DNA of 64,000 nucleotides from Microthrixaceae bacterium (GTDB lineage: Bacteria; Actinomycetota; Acidimicrobiia; Acidimicrobiales; Microtrichaceae): positions 248,001 through 312,000 of the forward strand of contig JAMLGK010000001.1 in assembly GCA_023957995.1 (NCBI GenBank), written 5' to 3'. The position numbers and the translations under genes are program-made. Shown here in pieces: positions 33,958 through 41,651 of the stretch (positions are counted from its first letter, which is position 1; every line of letters starts with the position of its first letter). Under the pieces are notes generated by a model. The model saw only the letters and a list, made by a program, of their open reading frames with translations. It ran no database searches and was not told the DNA's origin.

Positions 33958-34679
33958 CCGAGTACGCATGGCTATGGGCCGCCGTCGCAGTTGGCGTCGG
34001 ACTGCTCATGGGACAGATCGCAGGTCGGGTGGTGCGCGCCTCGATCGGGCGGAGGTCGCGTAGCGAATCCACGCGTTCCACTGCGCTCATGGTCTCGCGC
34101 GGGGTGTTCTGGGGCTGCACCGCGGTCGGAATGGTGATCGCCGCCGGGATCCTCGACAGCGAGGGCCTCGACGAGTTCGTGGATCTGCTCCGCGAGGGTC
34201 TACCGAGGGTGTTCATGGGGATCGTGCTGGCGATCGTGGGCTACGCGGTCGCTCTGTTCGTCGCCCAGGCCGTCGGCCAGTCCGCCAAGGAGGCCACCGG
34301 CGTGCGCCAGTTGGCGGTGGAGCGCACCCTGAAGGTCTCCATCATGGCCATCGCCATCGTGCTGGGGATGGTGGTGGCGGGTATCGACACGGCCGTCCTG
34401 CTGGTGATCCTGGTGGCCCTCGTCGGCGCACCTGCACTGGCACTCAGCCTCCTGACCGCCCTGGGCGCCAGAGGCGTTGCCTCCCAGATCAGCTCGGGTA
34501 GGGCCCTGCAGCACCGTTTCGAGCAGGGTTGGTGCCTCGAGGTGGACGGCATCGAGGGCGAGGTGATCGAGATGCATCCGACCTTCATCGAGCTCGAGGA
34601 TGCTCTCGGCGAACGACACCAGCTCCCGAACAGATGGCTGCTCGACCGGCCCTACAAGGCCGTTCCACCTGGATCATGA
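33954..34679 (+). CDS. MscS-like membrane protein
   Basis: 241 residues. Membrane helices are visible at about 5-22, 45-65, 80-100 and 125-165. The pore-like helix VLLVILVALVGAPALALSLL is followed by GARGVASQISSGRALQHRF, as in small mechanosensitive-channel family members (CmpX type). A short beta-domain ends the protein (EGEVIEMHPTFIELEDALG). The usual long cytoplasmic vestibule of MscS is missing. It may respond to membrane stress signalled through the ECF sigma factor encoded in the same operon. Confidence 0.7.
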   Translation: MTEYAWLWAAVAVGVGLLMGQIAGRVVRASIGRRSRSESTRSTALMVSRGVFWGCTAVGMVIAAGILDSEGLDEFVDLLREGLPRVFMGIVLAIVGYAVALFVAQAVGQSAKEATGVRQLAVERTLKVSIMAIAIVLGMVVAGIDTAVLLVILVALVGAPALALSLLTALGARGVASQISSGRALQHRFEQGWCLEVDGIEGEVIEMHPTFIELEDALGERHQLPNRWLLDRPYKAVPPGS

Positions 34680-34872
34680 GCACCGCTGGCACCCGAGCTC
34701 ACACGGTGTAGCAGGACCGCCGCGAAGATTTCTGGAATTTCTCGCGACTTCTGTCGCTGCGGAGCGTCCAAGTACATGACAACGCAGGGCCGCAACTGAC
34801 GGACCCGACCATCAAGAACTCAGAGTTTCTCCAGGCTGGTGCAACGGACTTGGATCCACTGGGTGCTTCTCA
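34680..34872. other. Intergenic stretch without a gene
   Basis: No ORF, tRNA or known RNA seen. It includes an AT-richer, imperfect palindrome (CGCGAAGATTTCTGG to AATTTCTCGCG, about 34720-34746) and leads into the strong hairpin at 34873. Confidence 0.4.
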
Positions 34873-34898
34873 GAACGAGGGCCTTCGGGCCCTCGTTC
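34873..34898. terminator. Perfect 11-bp hairpin with TTCG loop
   Basis: GAACGAGGGCC, TTCG, GGCCCTCGTTC. The exceptionally stable UUCG loop suggests a terminator of the sigma/MscS operon, but no T-run follows. The -10 of the next gene starts five bases after it. Confidence 0.55.
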
Positions 34899-34902
34899 CG
34901 CG

Positions 34903-34908
34903 TATCGT
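34903..34908 (+). promoter_or_regulatory. Putative -10 element for the Dabb gene
   Basis: TATCGT, six bases, ATG at 34915. Confidence 0.45.
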
Positions 34909-34914
34909 GGTCCG

Positions 34915-35208
34915 ATGATCCGTCACATCGTGTTGCTCCGCCTCGAGAGCACCTGCACCGCTGCTGACCTGCAGGGCATCGTCGATGCCCTCCGAGCACT
35001 CCCCGAGCAGATCCCGGCGATCCGGTCGTTCCAGGCCGGGAGCGACGCGGGTCTCTCGGAGGGAAACGTCCAGCTCTGCGCGGTGGCGGACTTCGACGAC
35101 GTCGCCGGCTACGAGTCCTACCGCGACCATCCTGCCCACAAGCAGGTGATCGCGGACCACATCAAGCCTGTGTTGGTCGAGCGCACGGCCATCCAGGTGG
35201 AGCTCTGA
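34915..35208 (+). CDS. Dabb-family (stress-responsive A/B-barrel) protein
   Basis: 97 residues with the dimeric alpha/beta-barrel pattern. It opens with IRHIVLLRLESTCTAADLQG, followed by LRALPEQIPAIRSFQAGSDAG. VAGYESYRDHPAHKQVIADH then contains the conserved Y-x-x-H-P-x-H. Family members are small, cofactor-free proteins, some acting in polyketide or aromatic cyclisation and others in stress response. No partner is visible: the next gene is on the other strand. Confidence 0.88.
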   Translation: MIRHIVLLRLESTCTAADLQGIVDALRALPEQIPAIRSFQAGSDAGLSEGNVQLCAVADFDDVAGYESYRDHPAHKQVIADHIKPVLVERTAIQVEL

Positions 35209-35226
35209 ACCAGCCGGACACCCGTT

Positions 35227-36210
35227 TCAGAGTCGCAGCAGGCGTCGGGAGTTGGCATCGAGCAGGTCCACCATGTCGGGCTGGGGCAACCGGGCGGGTT
35301 GGTCCCAACCGGCGAAGTTGGTCCCTCCCACCAGGCGGTCGGTCCCGATGGTCGCTCCCAGCGCCGCAAGCACCTCGGGATCGCTCACGTGGGCGTCGTA
35401 CCAGAGCATTCCCAGGCGCTGGTCCAACGCGCCGGGAGCCCGCAGTTCCTCGCTGACCCAGGGGCGGGTCTCGGCGACCCGGCGCAGCTTGCCGATCAAG
35501 GCCACCAGCGCTCCACCACCGTGTGACACACACAGCTGTAGCGATGGATGTCGGTCCAACACGCCTCCGAAGACGAGCGTCGAGATCGCGAGCATCTCCT
35601 CGAAGGCGAACGAGAACCACAGGTCCAGATCGAAACGTCCCAGCCGCTCGTCGCGGCGTGCCCGGTCCACCCCCGGGGGTGCCGGGTGGAGGAACACCGG
35701 CACCGACAGGTCAACCGCGGTCTGCCAGAGTGCATCCATCCGGGGGTCGTCGAGCGCGAGATGACTCCCCGGTGCGCCGAAGTCGGTGCCGACGTAGGCC
35801 GCCACCAGACCCAGCTCGCTCACCGAGCGCGTCAGCTCCGCTGCAGCGGCCGCGGGATCCTGCATCGGCAGCTGGGCCGCGCCCAGCAGGCGCTCCGGTC
35901 GGGTCGCCACCAGCGCGGCCAGCTCGTCGTTGTGCCAACGTGCGAACTCGCCGGCCGTCACCGGGTCGATGTGGTGCAGGTAGGTGAGCGGATTGGGTGA
36001 CAGCAGCTGGCGGGAGATACCCAGGGCATCCATCGCCTGCAACCGGAGCTCGAGGTCCATGAACGGGCTCTGGCGGTAGCGAACACCTTCGAGTGTGTAG
36101 TCACCGACCCTGAAGGTCGGACACTCGGGATCGTCGAGGAGCTCGGGGCCGTAACCGCCGGCGCGGCCCATGACGCCTTCGAGCACCACGTGGGCGTGGA
36201 GGTCGATCAC
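35227..36210 (-). CDS. Amidohydrolase-2 family hydrolase/decarboxylase (last gene of operon)
   Basis: 327 residues. MIDLHAHVVLEG gives the first metal site (H-x-H). VPVFLHPAPPGVDR has a ligand histidine, LCVSHGGGALVALIGKL another, and GTDRLVGGTNFAGWDQP stands at the usual G-S-D-Y-P site; the catalytic aspartate there is asparagine. The fold is that of ACMSD/orotate-type decarboxylases. The lost aspartate may mean altered chemistry. It is the last gene of a five-gene minus-strand run, 15 bases after the P450. Confidence 0.78.
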   Translation of the reverse strand: MIDLHAHVVLEGVMGRAGGYGPELLDDPECPTFRVGDYTLEGVRYRQSPFMDLELRLQAMDALGISRQLLSPNPLTYLHHIDPVTAGEFARWHNDELAALVATRPERLLGAAQLPMQDPAAAAAELTRSVSELGLVAAYVGTDFGAPGSHLALDDPRMDALWQTAVDLSVPVFLHPAPPGVDRARRDERLGRFDLDLWFSFAFEEMLAISTLVFGGVLDRHPSLQLCVSHGGGALVALIGKLRRVAETRPWVSEELRAPGALDQRLGMLWYDAHVSDPEVLAALGATIGTDRLVGGTNFAGWDQPARLPQPDMVDLLDANSRRLLRL

Positions 36211-36225
36211 GGCAACGGTTCCCGC

Positions 36226-37434
36226 TCAGCCGAAGCGGACCGGGTAGCGACCCCAGTACGGACGAGCGGTGGCCGAATCCATCTCTGCGGGGTCCGATGG
36301 GTCGGGGCGCGCGCCATGGTTGAGCATCCACTGTGCTGCAACGGGTACCAACCCGTGGAGGTGCTCGTCCACGTCGTCACCCTCCTGGTAGGGCAAACCT
36401 CCTGCCAGGTCCGACCCGATGCACGCATGCATGCCCAGCCCGAAGCTCAGACCCCAGCGCGGGACACCCTCGGGCAGCTCGCGGTGGGGATCGAACTCAT
36501 CGGCATCGGCGCCGAACACCTCGGGGTCGCGGTTCACCGAGTTGAGGTCGATCACCACCTTCGAGCCCCGGGCTATCTGCCTCCCGCTGCGCAGCTCAAT
36601 GTCGTCGAGGGCCCAACGCATTGCGACCGGGGAGGACGGCTCCAACCGGATCGTCTCGTGCATGCAGCGCTGCACCGACAGCGGGTCGGTACGCAGCACT
36701 CCGGCTTCCTCCGGGTGGGCGGCCTCCCACTCGAAGAGCCGGTGAAGTGTCCGCACGAAGGCGGTGGCCGAGGTGTGCGCACCTGCGAGCAGGTAGTAGG
36801 CCGTCTCGCGGCGGATCGTCTCGTGGGGCAGGTCGAGGTCGTCCTCGTTGGCGAGCAGCGTGCACAGCACATCCACCGGTACCTCGGATGAGTCGATGTC
36901 ACCTGCGCGGTGAGCGGCCAGGGCAGCCAGCCGGCGCTCGATCGAAGGCGCGAGGAACTCGTCATCGAAGCGTTGGAGGCCCTCGGCCACCTCGGCCGCC
37001 TTGGCCTCGCGATCGCCTGTGTAGTGCGCCAGGGTCGCGCCCTCCACGAACAGCATCAGGTAGTCGTAGAGGTGGAACGATTCCTCGGGGGTGCCCTCGG
37101 GTCGATCGATCCCTGCGGTGGTCGCCGCCAGGTTCATCATGAGTTGGTGGCTGACCGAGACCAGCTCGGCGTGACCCTCACGTACGTGGGGGGTCAGGGT
37201 TTCCTCTATCACCGCCGGGAAGCGCTTCTTTTCGTACTCCTCCATCCGGTCACGCCGGAACAGCCTGTTCTCGAGCCTGCGCCTCGATCGGTGCTGGTCG
37301 GCATGGAGGTTGACGATCACGTCGCTCATGATCACTTCACCCTCGTCGTACAGAGCCTGACGCAGCGCCTTGTTCCGGTAGGCGTCGCGGGCCTCGGCGA
37401 ATGTGGTGATGGTCGTCACCTCGGGCTCGTTCAT
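36226..37434 (-). CDS. Cytochrome P450
   Basis: 402 residues. The I-helix reads LLAGAHTSATAF (normally A-G-x-x-T), the K-helix ETIR has the E-x-x-R pair, and the haem loop is FGLGMHACIGSDLAGG with the ligand cysteine near residue 340. A bacterial soluble P450 of this size takes electrons from a ferredoxin; no ferredoxin is in the window. The start ATG overlaps the ThuA stop (ATGA). It probably hydroxylates a substrate handled by the SDR and amidohydrolases of this operon. Confidence 0.92.
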   Translation of the reverse strand: MNEPEVTTITTFAEARDAYRNKALRQALYDEGEVIMSDVIVNLHADQHRSRRRLENRLFRRDRMEEYEKKRFPAVIEETLTPHVREGHAELVSVSHQLMMNLAATTAGIDRPEGTPEESFHLYDYLMLFVEGATLAHYTGDREAKAAEVAEGLQRFDDEFLAPSIERRLAALAAHRAGDIDSSEVPVDVLCTLLANEDDLDLPHETIRRETAYYLLAGAHTSATAFVRTLHRLFEWEAAHPEEAGVLRTDPLSVQRCMHETIRLEPSSPVAMRWALDDIELRSGRQIARGSKVVIDLNSVNRDPEVFGADADEFDPHRELPEGVPRWGLSFGLGMHACIGSDLAGGLPYQEGDDVDEHLHGLVPVAAQWMLNHGARPDPSDPAEMDSATARPYWGRYPVRFG

Positions 37435-38171
37435 CGTTGCTCCTCCAGCGGGGTCTGTGTCGTTCGGCGGTGGGGGCGGACGGGCTCCGGATCCCGCCCG
37501 AGGAGCTCCATCGCATTCACCAGGATCCTGCGATGGGCAGGGTTCTCGAGCGACTCCCGACCGTGACCCAGGGTGCATGTCACCACCCTGCCCGCTCCCA
37601 CTTCGCGTTCCCAGAGCACGGGATGATCGATGTCGTCCCAGCGCGACACCGCCAGCGGCTCCAGGTCAGCGGCGAGGTCGAGGTGGCCGTAGGCCTCGTC
37701 GAAGATCTCGAAGTCGCCCACTCCCTCGGTCAGCACGTGGGATGCCACCACCTGCACCTTCATCGGACCGAGCGGCGGGTGTGACGAGGTCCCCCATCGC
37801 CATCTCGCTCCGACGATGTCGCCCCAGCCCGGCCAGTCGTCGAAGCAGATGGGTGCCGCGTGCATCGCCAGGAGCCGACCGCCACCGCGTACGTAGGAGT
37901 CGAAGGAGCTCCGCACCGATTCGGTGCTGGAGTAGGCGAAGTCGGACCTCCGGTCGTCGTAGCGACCTTCGAGCATGCGCCAGCGCAGGGTGTTGCAGAC
38001 CCAGAGCTGCGGAGGTCGGAGATCCAGCTGCCGGGCGGCCTCGTCCGGGTCCTCGATGACGGTGCTGTCGTAGCCGATCTCCTCGAGGAGTCCCACCACC
38101 ACCGGCGTCGTGTCGGAGAAGGGATGCGGACCGCCACTCAGCACCATGGCGGTGGGGCCGTTCGACGCCAT
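37431..38171 (-). CDS. ThuA-domain protein
   Basis: 246 residues with a glutamine-amidotransferase-like fold. The start AMVLSGGPHPFSDTTPV is followed by YDSTVIEDPDEA and the central RGGGRLLAMHAAPICFDDWP, which holds the strand-elbow where amidotransferases carry cysteine and where ThuA has A-x-H. The later SHPPLGPMKVQVV and LEPLAVSRWDDIDHPVLW are also ThuA-like. ThuA proteins relate to sugar utilisation or act as peptidase-like relatives; the function is uncertain. It starts at ATG 38171, sharing a base with the SDR stop. Confidence 0.78.
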   Translation of the reverse strand: MASNGPTAMVLSGGPHPFSDTTPVVVGLLEEIGYDSTVIEDPDEAARQLDLRPPQLWVCNTLRWRMLEGRYDDRRSDFAYSSTESVRSSFDSYVRGGGRLLAMHAAPICFDDWPGWGDIVGARWRWGTSSHPPLGPMKVQVVASHVLTEGVGDFEIFDEAYGHLDLAADLEPLAVSRWDDIDHPVLWEREVGAGRVVTCTLGHGRESLENPAHRRILVNAMELLGRDPEPVRPHRRTTQTPLEEQR

Positions 38172-38962
38172 CAATCCGCTCCGGCGTCGGCGCCGACCCC
38201 GTCGACCGAGGCCGGCCGTGGCAGGTTCGCCAGCAGGGACGAGGCCACTCCCCCATCCACCACGAGGTTCTGGCCGGTCACGTAGGAGGCTGCGGGCGAT
38301 GCCAGCCACAACACCACCGCTGCGATGTCGGCCGGTGTCCCGAGCCGACCCAGAGGGACCGCAGCGGTTCTGGCCGATCGCGTGGCGGGGTCCTCGTACA
38401 GCGGTGCCGACATCCCGCCGTCGATGAAGCCCGGTGCAACGCTGTTGACCCTCACCCCCGAGGCCCCGAACTCGATCGCGAGTTGGGCGCTCAGCAGCGC
38501 CACAGCAGCCTTGGATGCCCCGTAGGCGCCAGCGTGGGGCCCGGGGACCACGCCGTTGATCGAGGTGAGGTTCACGATCGAACCCCCACCGGCCCGACCC
38601 ATGCGCACCGCCGCCACGCGCGACACGATGAAGGTGCCGGTGAGGTTCACATCGAGGGTCTGGCGCCAATCCTCGACCGGCAGCTCGGCCAGTGACCCGA
38701 ACCTGACGATGCCGGCGTTGTTGACGACCATGTCGGCCACGGTTCCGGCCTCGGATTCGAAACGGTCGAACGCAGCGACCACCTGCGCCTCGTCGTTGAC
38801 CGCTGCTTCGAGCGGAATACCGGTGGGGATGGCCGAGGCGACGGACTCTGCAGCGGCACCGTCGATGTCCAGCACGCCGACGGTGTGACCGTCGCGGGCG
38901 GCCGCCAGCGCGATCTCCTCGCCGATGCCTGCGCCCGCCCCGGTCACGATCACGGCGCTCAC
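38171..38962 (-). CDS. Short-chain dehydrogenase/reductase
   Basis: 263 residues. The classical SDR motifs are complete: VTGAGAGIGEEIALAAA (residues 6-22), NNAGIV near 85, catalytic serine in NLTSINGVV, and YGASKAAV (Tyr-x-x-x-Lys). The late RVNSVAPGFIDGGM and YVTGQNLVVDGG follow. D37 in VGVLDIDG favours NAD(H). It oxidises or reduces an alcohol or ketone, perhaps the P450 product. It starts on GTG, overlapping the amidohydrolase stop by four bases. Confidence 0.92.
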   Translation of the reverse strand: MSAVIVTGAGAGIGEEIALAAARDGHTVGVLDIDGAAAESVASAIPTGIPLEAAVNDEAQVVAAFDRFESEAGTVADMVVNNAGIVRFGSLAELPVEDWRQTLDVNLTGTFIVSRVAAVRMGRAGGGSIVNLTSINGVVPGPHAGAYGASKAAVALLSAQLAIEFGASGVRVNSVAPGFIDGGMSAPLYEDPATRSARTAAVPLGRLGTPADIAAVVLWLASPAASYVTGQNLVVDGGVASSLLANLPRPASVDGVGADAGAD

Positions 38963-40332
38963 GGATTCACCAGATCCCAGGTGAGGGGCCTCTCGGCCCA
39001 GTTCCCGACCCTGGAGCCGGGCAGCGGGTCCCGTGTCGGCCAGGCCCGCTGGAGGTCCACCGGCACTCCGCGTGACAGCACCGCACGCAGGTTCCTGCGG
39101 TCTCCCAGCAAGGACACGTCCGAGGCGACATCGCCCTGCACGACCAGCACGTCCGCACGTCGACCGACCGACAGCACACCGAGTTCGTCTGCGGCATGCA
39201 CCGCGTGTGCGTTGTTGGCGGTGGCGCAGCGGATCGCCTCGAGCGGACTCAGGTCGAGGTGTTCGACGAACAACTCGACCTCCCGTGCATGCCAGTGCCC
39301 GTAGGGAGTGAGGACGAAGCCCGACTCAGAGCCACAGAGCAGACGGACCCCGGCGTCGTGGGCCCGCCTGACCATCTCGGCGGTCGCGGCGATCTCCCCC
39401 CTGAAGACATCCACCATGTTCGTCCCGGCTCCCACCTCGGGTCCGTGGTCGCAGAGATTCGACAGGAAGGTGAACACGGGGCACAGGTCCGCACCCGATT
39501 CCACCACGGCCTCCAACGCCTCCTCGTCCATGAAGCTGGCGTGGTAGATGATGTCCACCCCAGCGAGAGCGGCGTCGCGCGTGGAGCTCGCATTGCGGCA
39601 GTGTGCAGCCACCGGCACGCCCAGGTCGTGTGCTGTGTCGCACACCACCCTCATCTCCTGCCGGGTCCACACCTGTAGCTCACCCGAACGGGTCGGGATC
39701 GACCCGGTGGCGTGGATCTTGACGAAGTCGGCGCCTTCCTTGATCTGGCGGCGAGTGGCCAACACCATCTCGTCGGTGGTGCGGACCACCTCCGCGTAGC
39801 CCACCTCGCCCTCGTCGGGGATCAGACGCCCGGCTGTGCCGCCCACCGCGGTCAGCAGTGCTGCGACACCGGTGGTGATCCGCGGTCCCTCGATCCAGCC
39901 GGCTTCCACTGCATCGCGGATGGCGGGCCCCATCCGGAAGATCGTGTCGGGATCCGCAACGGAGGTGACACCGGCCATCAGCAGTTTCGGGAGGTGGTGG
40001 GCCGTCGCCAGGGCCGCCAACGTGTGGTCCCGATGGAAGAACAGCTCGTCGTTGCTCCGCGGCTCGTCGAAGGTGAGGTGACAGTGGGCGTCGATGAGAC
40101 CCGGCATGACGGTGCAGCCGGTGGCGTCCACACGGGTGGCGGAGTCGAGCTCACGCTCGTGGAAACCAGCGGAGCCCTCCGGACCAGCTGTGGCCGAGCC
40201 GCTGCCCACCGCGATGATCTCGTCGCCACGACAGATCACCTCGCCCGGCACCGGAGGGGCGCCTGAACCATCGAGAACAGTTCCGCCCTCGATCACCAGG
40301 AGATCAGATGTGTGTTCGGCCCGTTCGGACAA
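38959..40332 (-). CDS. Amidohydrolase (imidazolonepropionase-like; first gene of operon)
   Basis: About 457 residues. DLLVIEGGTVLDGSGAPP is the N-terminal beta-domain, then VMPGLIDAHCHLTFDE with the H-x-H metal site. ADFVKIHATGS carries the bridging lysine. VPVAAHCRNAS and IIYHASFMDEE hold histidine ligands, and LLCGSESGF has the catalytic position, where aspartate reads serine-glutamate. It resembles Xaa-Pro dipeptidase/imidazolonepropionase-type enzymes. No ATG is available; TTG 40332 with GGAG upstream is the best start. It leads the SDR-ThuA-P450-amidohydrolase operon. Confidence 0.78.
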   Translation of the reverse strand: MSERAEHTSDLLVIEGGTVLDGSGAPPVPGEVICRGDEIIAVGSGSATAGPEGSAGFHERELDSATRVDATGCTVMPGLIDAHCHLTFDEPRSNDELFFHRDHTLAALATAHHLPKLLMAGVTSVADPDTIFRMGPAIRDAVEAGWIEGPRITTGVAALLTAVGGTAGRLIPDEGEVGYAEVVRTTDEMVLATRRQIKEGADFVKIHATGSIPTRSGELQVWTRQEMRVVCDTAHDLGVPVAAHCRNASSTRDAALAGVDIIYHASFMDEEALEAVVESGADLCPVFTFLSNLCDHGPEVGAGTNMVDVFRGEIAATAEMVRRAHDAGVRLLCGSESGFVLTPYGHWHAREVELFVEHLDLSPLEAIRCATANNAHAVHAADELGVLSVGRRADVLVVQGDVASDVSLLGDRRNLRAVLSRGVPVDLQRAWPTRDPLPGSRVGNWAERPLTWDLVNP

Positions 40333-40522
40333 TTGCGCCCCTGTCGCTCCAGTAGCGGTCTGCCTGCGTTTCGGGGGCGCCCTCAGCGGTGTCCGGCGAT
40401 GAAGGTCGGTGATGCCTGCGGATCGGTCCCCGCCGGCGATCCTACGGCAACACAGCAGGTGAGTGAACGCTGTTAGGTGAGTTGCGGCCGACCGACCGCG
40501 GCATTCACCCACCGGCTCCATG

Positions 40523-40551
40523 GTGACAGCAGTCACCATCTGATCTATTCT
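40523..40551 (+). promoter_or_regulatory. Sigma-70-type promoter of the candidate small RNA
   Basis: GTGACA (40523-40528, five of six matches to TTGACA), 17-base spacer, TATTCT (40546-40551). An inverted repeat GGTGAC-AGCA-GTCACC (40522-40537) overlaps the -35 and may be an operator. The predicted start is at 40558. Confidence 0.6.
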
Positions 40552-40557
40552 CTGGTC

Positions 40558-40665
40558 ACCAACGAGAGTTGGTTGTCAGTTGAGCGGCGACGCTCCTGGC
40601 AGCCGGGCAATGGGCCCGGTGCGAACGGTTCGGGGGGTTCGTTCGCACCGGGCCTCCGGCTTTTT
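40558..40665 (+). ncRNA. Candidate small RNA, about 108 nt, with two GNRA hairpins and a terminator
   Basis: The predicted transcript begins exactly with hairpin 1, ACCAAC-GAGA-GTTGGT (40558-40573). Hairpin 2 follows at once (40574-40601): outer stem TGTCAG/CTGGCA, a two-base bulge, inner stem GAGCG-GCGA-CGCTC. Both loops are GNRA. A short linker leads to the terminator stem (40613-40654) and T-run (40661-40665). It has no ORF. The downstream gene has its own promoter, so this is not just an attenuator. I recognise no known RNA class. Confidence 0.6.
40613..40665 (+). terminator. Intrinsic terminator of the candidate small RNA
   Basis: Perfect 14-bp stem GGCCCGGTGCGAAC/GTTCGCACCGGGCC with a 14-base loop, followed six bases later by five Ts (40661-40665). 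No protein gene is read into it on this strand. Confidence 0.8.
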
Positions 40666-40766
40666 CGGAAGCTCCCGTCGCCGGCGAGCCCGGAGCGGCA
40701 CCCGCAGCCGCCCCACGTCGATCGTGCGGTGACGATCTGCAGGACGATCCTCCCGCTCTCCGGTGG

Positions 40767-40772
40767 CAGACT
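40767..40772 (+). promoter_or_regulatory. Weak putative -10 element for the 40779 gene
   Basis: CAGACT, six bases, GTG at 40779. Position fits the leaderless pattern although the first base deviates. Confidence 0.3.
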
Positions 40773-40778
40773 GCAGCT

Positions 40779-41651
40779 GTGACAGAACAAAGCCACGCAA
40801 TCGTCAGACGCCTCGAGGAGGTCGACGGATTCCTCGTCACCGACCTCCCCGGAGCCGACAGCGCCGATGGGGTCGTCAGATGCGCCAAGAAGGTGCTGGT
40901 CGACTCCACCAAGGCTCTCGCACGCTCCCGCAGCTACTCGTGGGCCCTGCTGGAGCAACGCATCTCGGGTGCTTCCGGAGCTGTCAACGCGACCGGGGAC
41001 TCGGTCGAGGGATCTCTGGGCTCGTTCGCCGCCGAGCTCGCAGCCGACGTCGCCTCGGGTGCGCTCACCCTCGCTGCGGGCAAGGGCGTACCCGACGGGG
41101 CGCTCGATGGCCTCGGGTCCGTGGTGCAACCCGACCCCGAATCGCTGGCCAGCGGTATCGTCGCCTGCATCTCGGCTGCGCTCGAGGGCACACCCGGAGA
41201 CGTGAAGGTGGCCGTCGAGCACGATGGAGGTGCCGGCGAGCAGCTGGTCGCCCAACTCGAATCGGCCGGCGCCAGCGTGACCGCCACCGGACCCGATGCA
41301 TGGGATGCCCCCGCGGAGGTGTTGTTGTTCGGGTCCAAGGCAGGAGTCCTCGACCACCAGCGCGCCGCTGATCTTCCACAGCAGCTCCTGGTGCCGACCG
41401 CGCCGCTTGCGTTCACTCCTCGTGCGCTGGCGGTGGCGAATCGGGCGGGCAAGGTCATCCTTGCGGACTTCCTGACCACCGCGGGACCACTCGCGACCCG
41501 GGCCGGACTCGATCCCGCCCAACGACTGGGCGAGCTGACCCGGTCGACCCTCGCTTCAGACCAGGGCGCTGTGCTCGGGGCCTGCACACTGGCGGAGGCC
41601 TACCTGTCCCAGTGGTGCGATGAGCTCCCGTTCGGGCGGCCCATCGGCTGA
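40779..41651 (+). CDS. Degenerate Glu/Leu/Phe/Val dehydrogenase-like protein
   Basis: 290 residues. The N-half (VRCAKKVLVDSTKALARSRS, followed later by GASGAVNATGDSVEG) and C-half (LVPTAPLAFTPRALAVANRAG then KVILADFLTTAGPLATRAG) follow the order of amino-acid dehydrogenases, whose late motif is A-N-x-P-T...R-G-I-x-V-x-P-D-x-x-x-N-A-G-G. The G-G-G-K substrate lysine and a clear NAD G-x-G-x-x-G loop are missing. It may be an inactive or regulatory relative. It is coupled to the CDF transporter (TGATG). The family call is tentative. Confidence 0.45.
   Translation: MTEQSHAIVRRLEEVDGFLVTDLPGADSADGVVRCAKKVLVDSTKALARSRSYSWALLEQRISGASGAVNATGDSVEGSLGSFAAELAADVASGALTLAAGKGVPDGALDGLGSVVQPDPESLASGIVACISAALEGTPGDVKVAVEHDGGAGEQLVAQLESAGASVTATGPDAWDAPAEVLLFGSKAGVLDHQRAADLPQQLLVPTAPLAFTPRALAVANRAGKVILADFLTTAGPLATRAGLDPAQRLGELTRSTLASDQGAVLGACTLAEAYLSQWCDELPFGRPIG

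Noticed and set aside
35227..40332. Secondary-metabolite gene cluster
   Set aside because: P450 and SDR are present but there is no PKS, NRPS, terpene or peptide core, nor transporter or regulator in the run.
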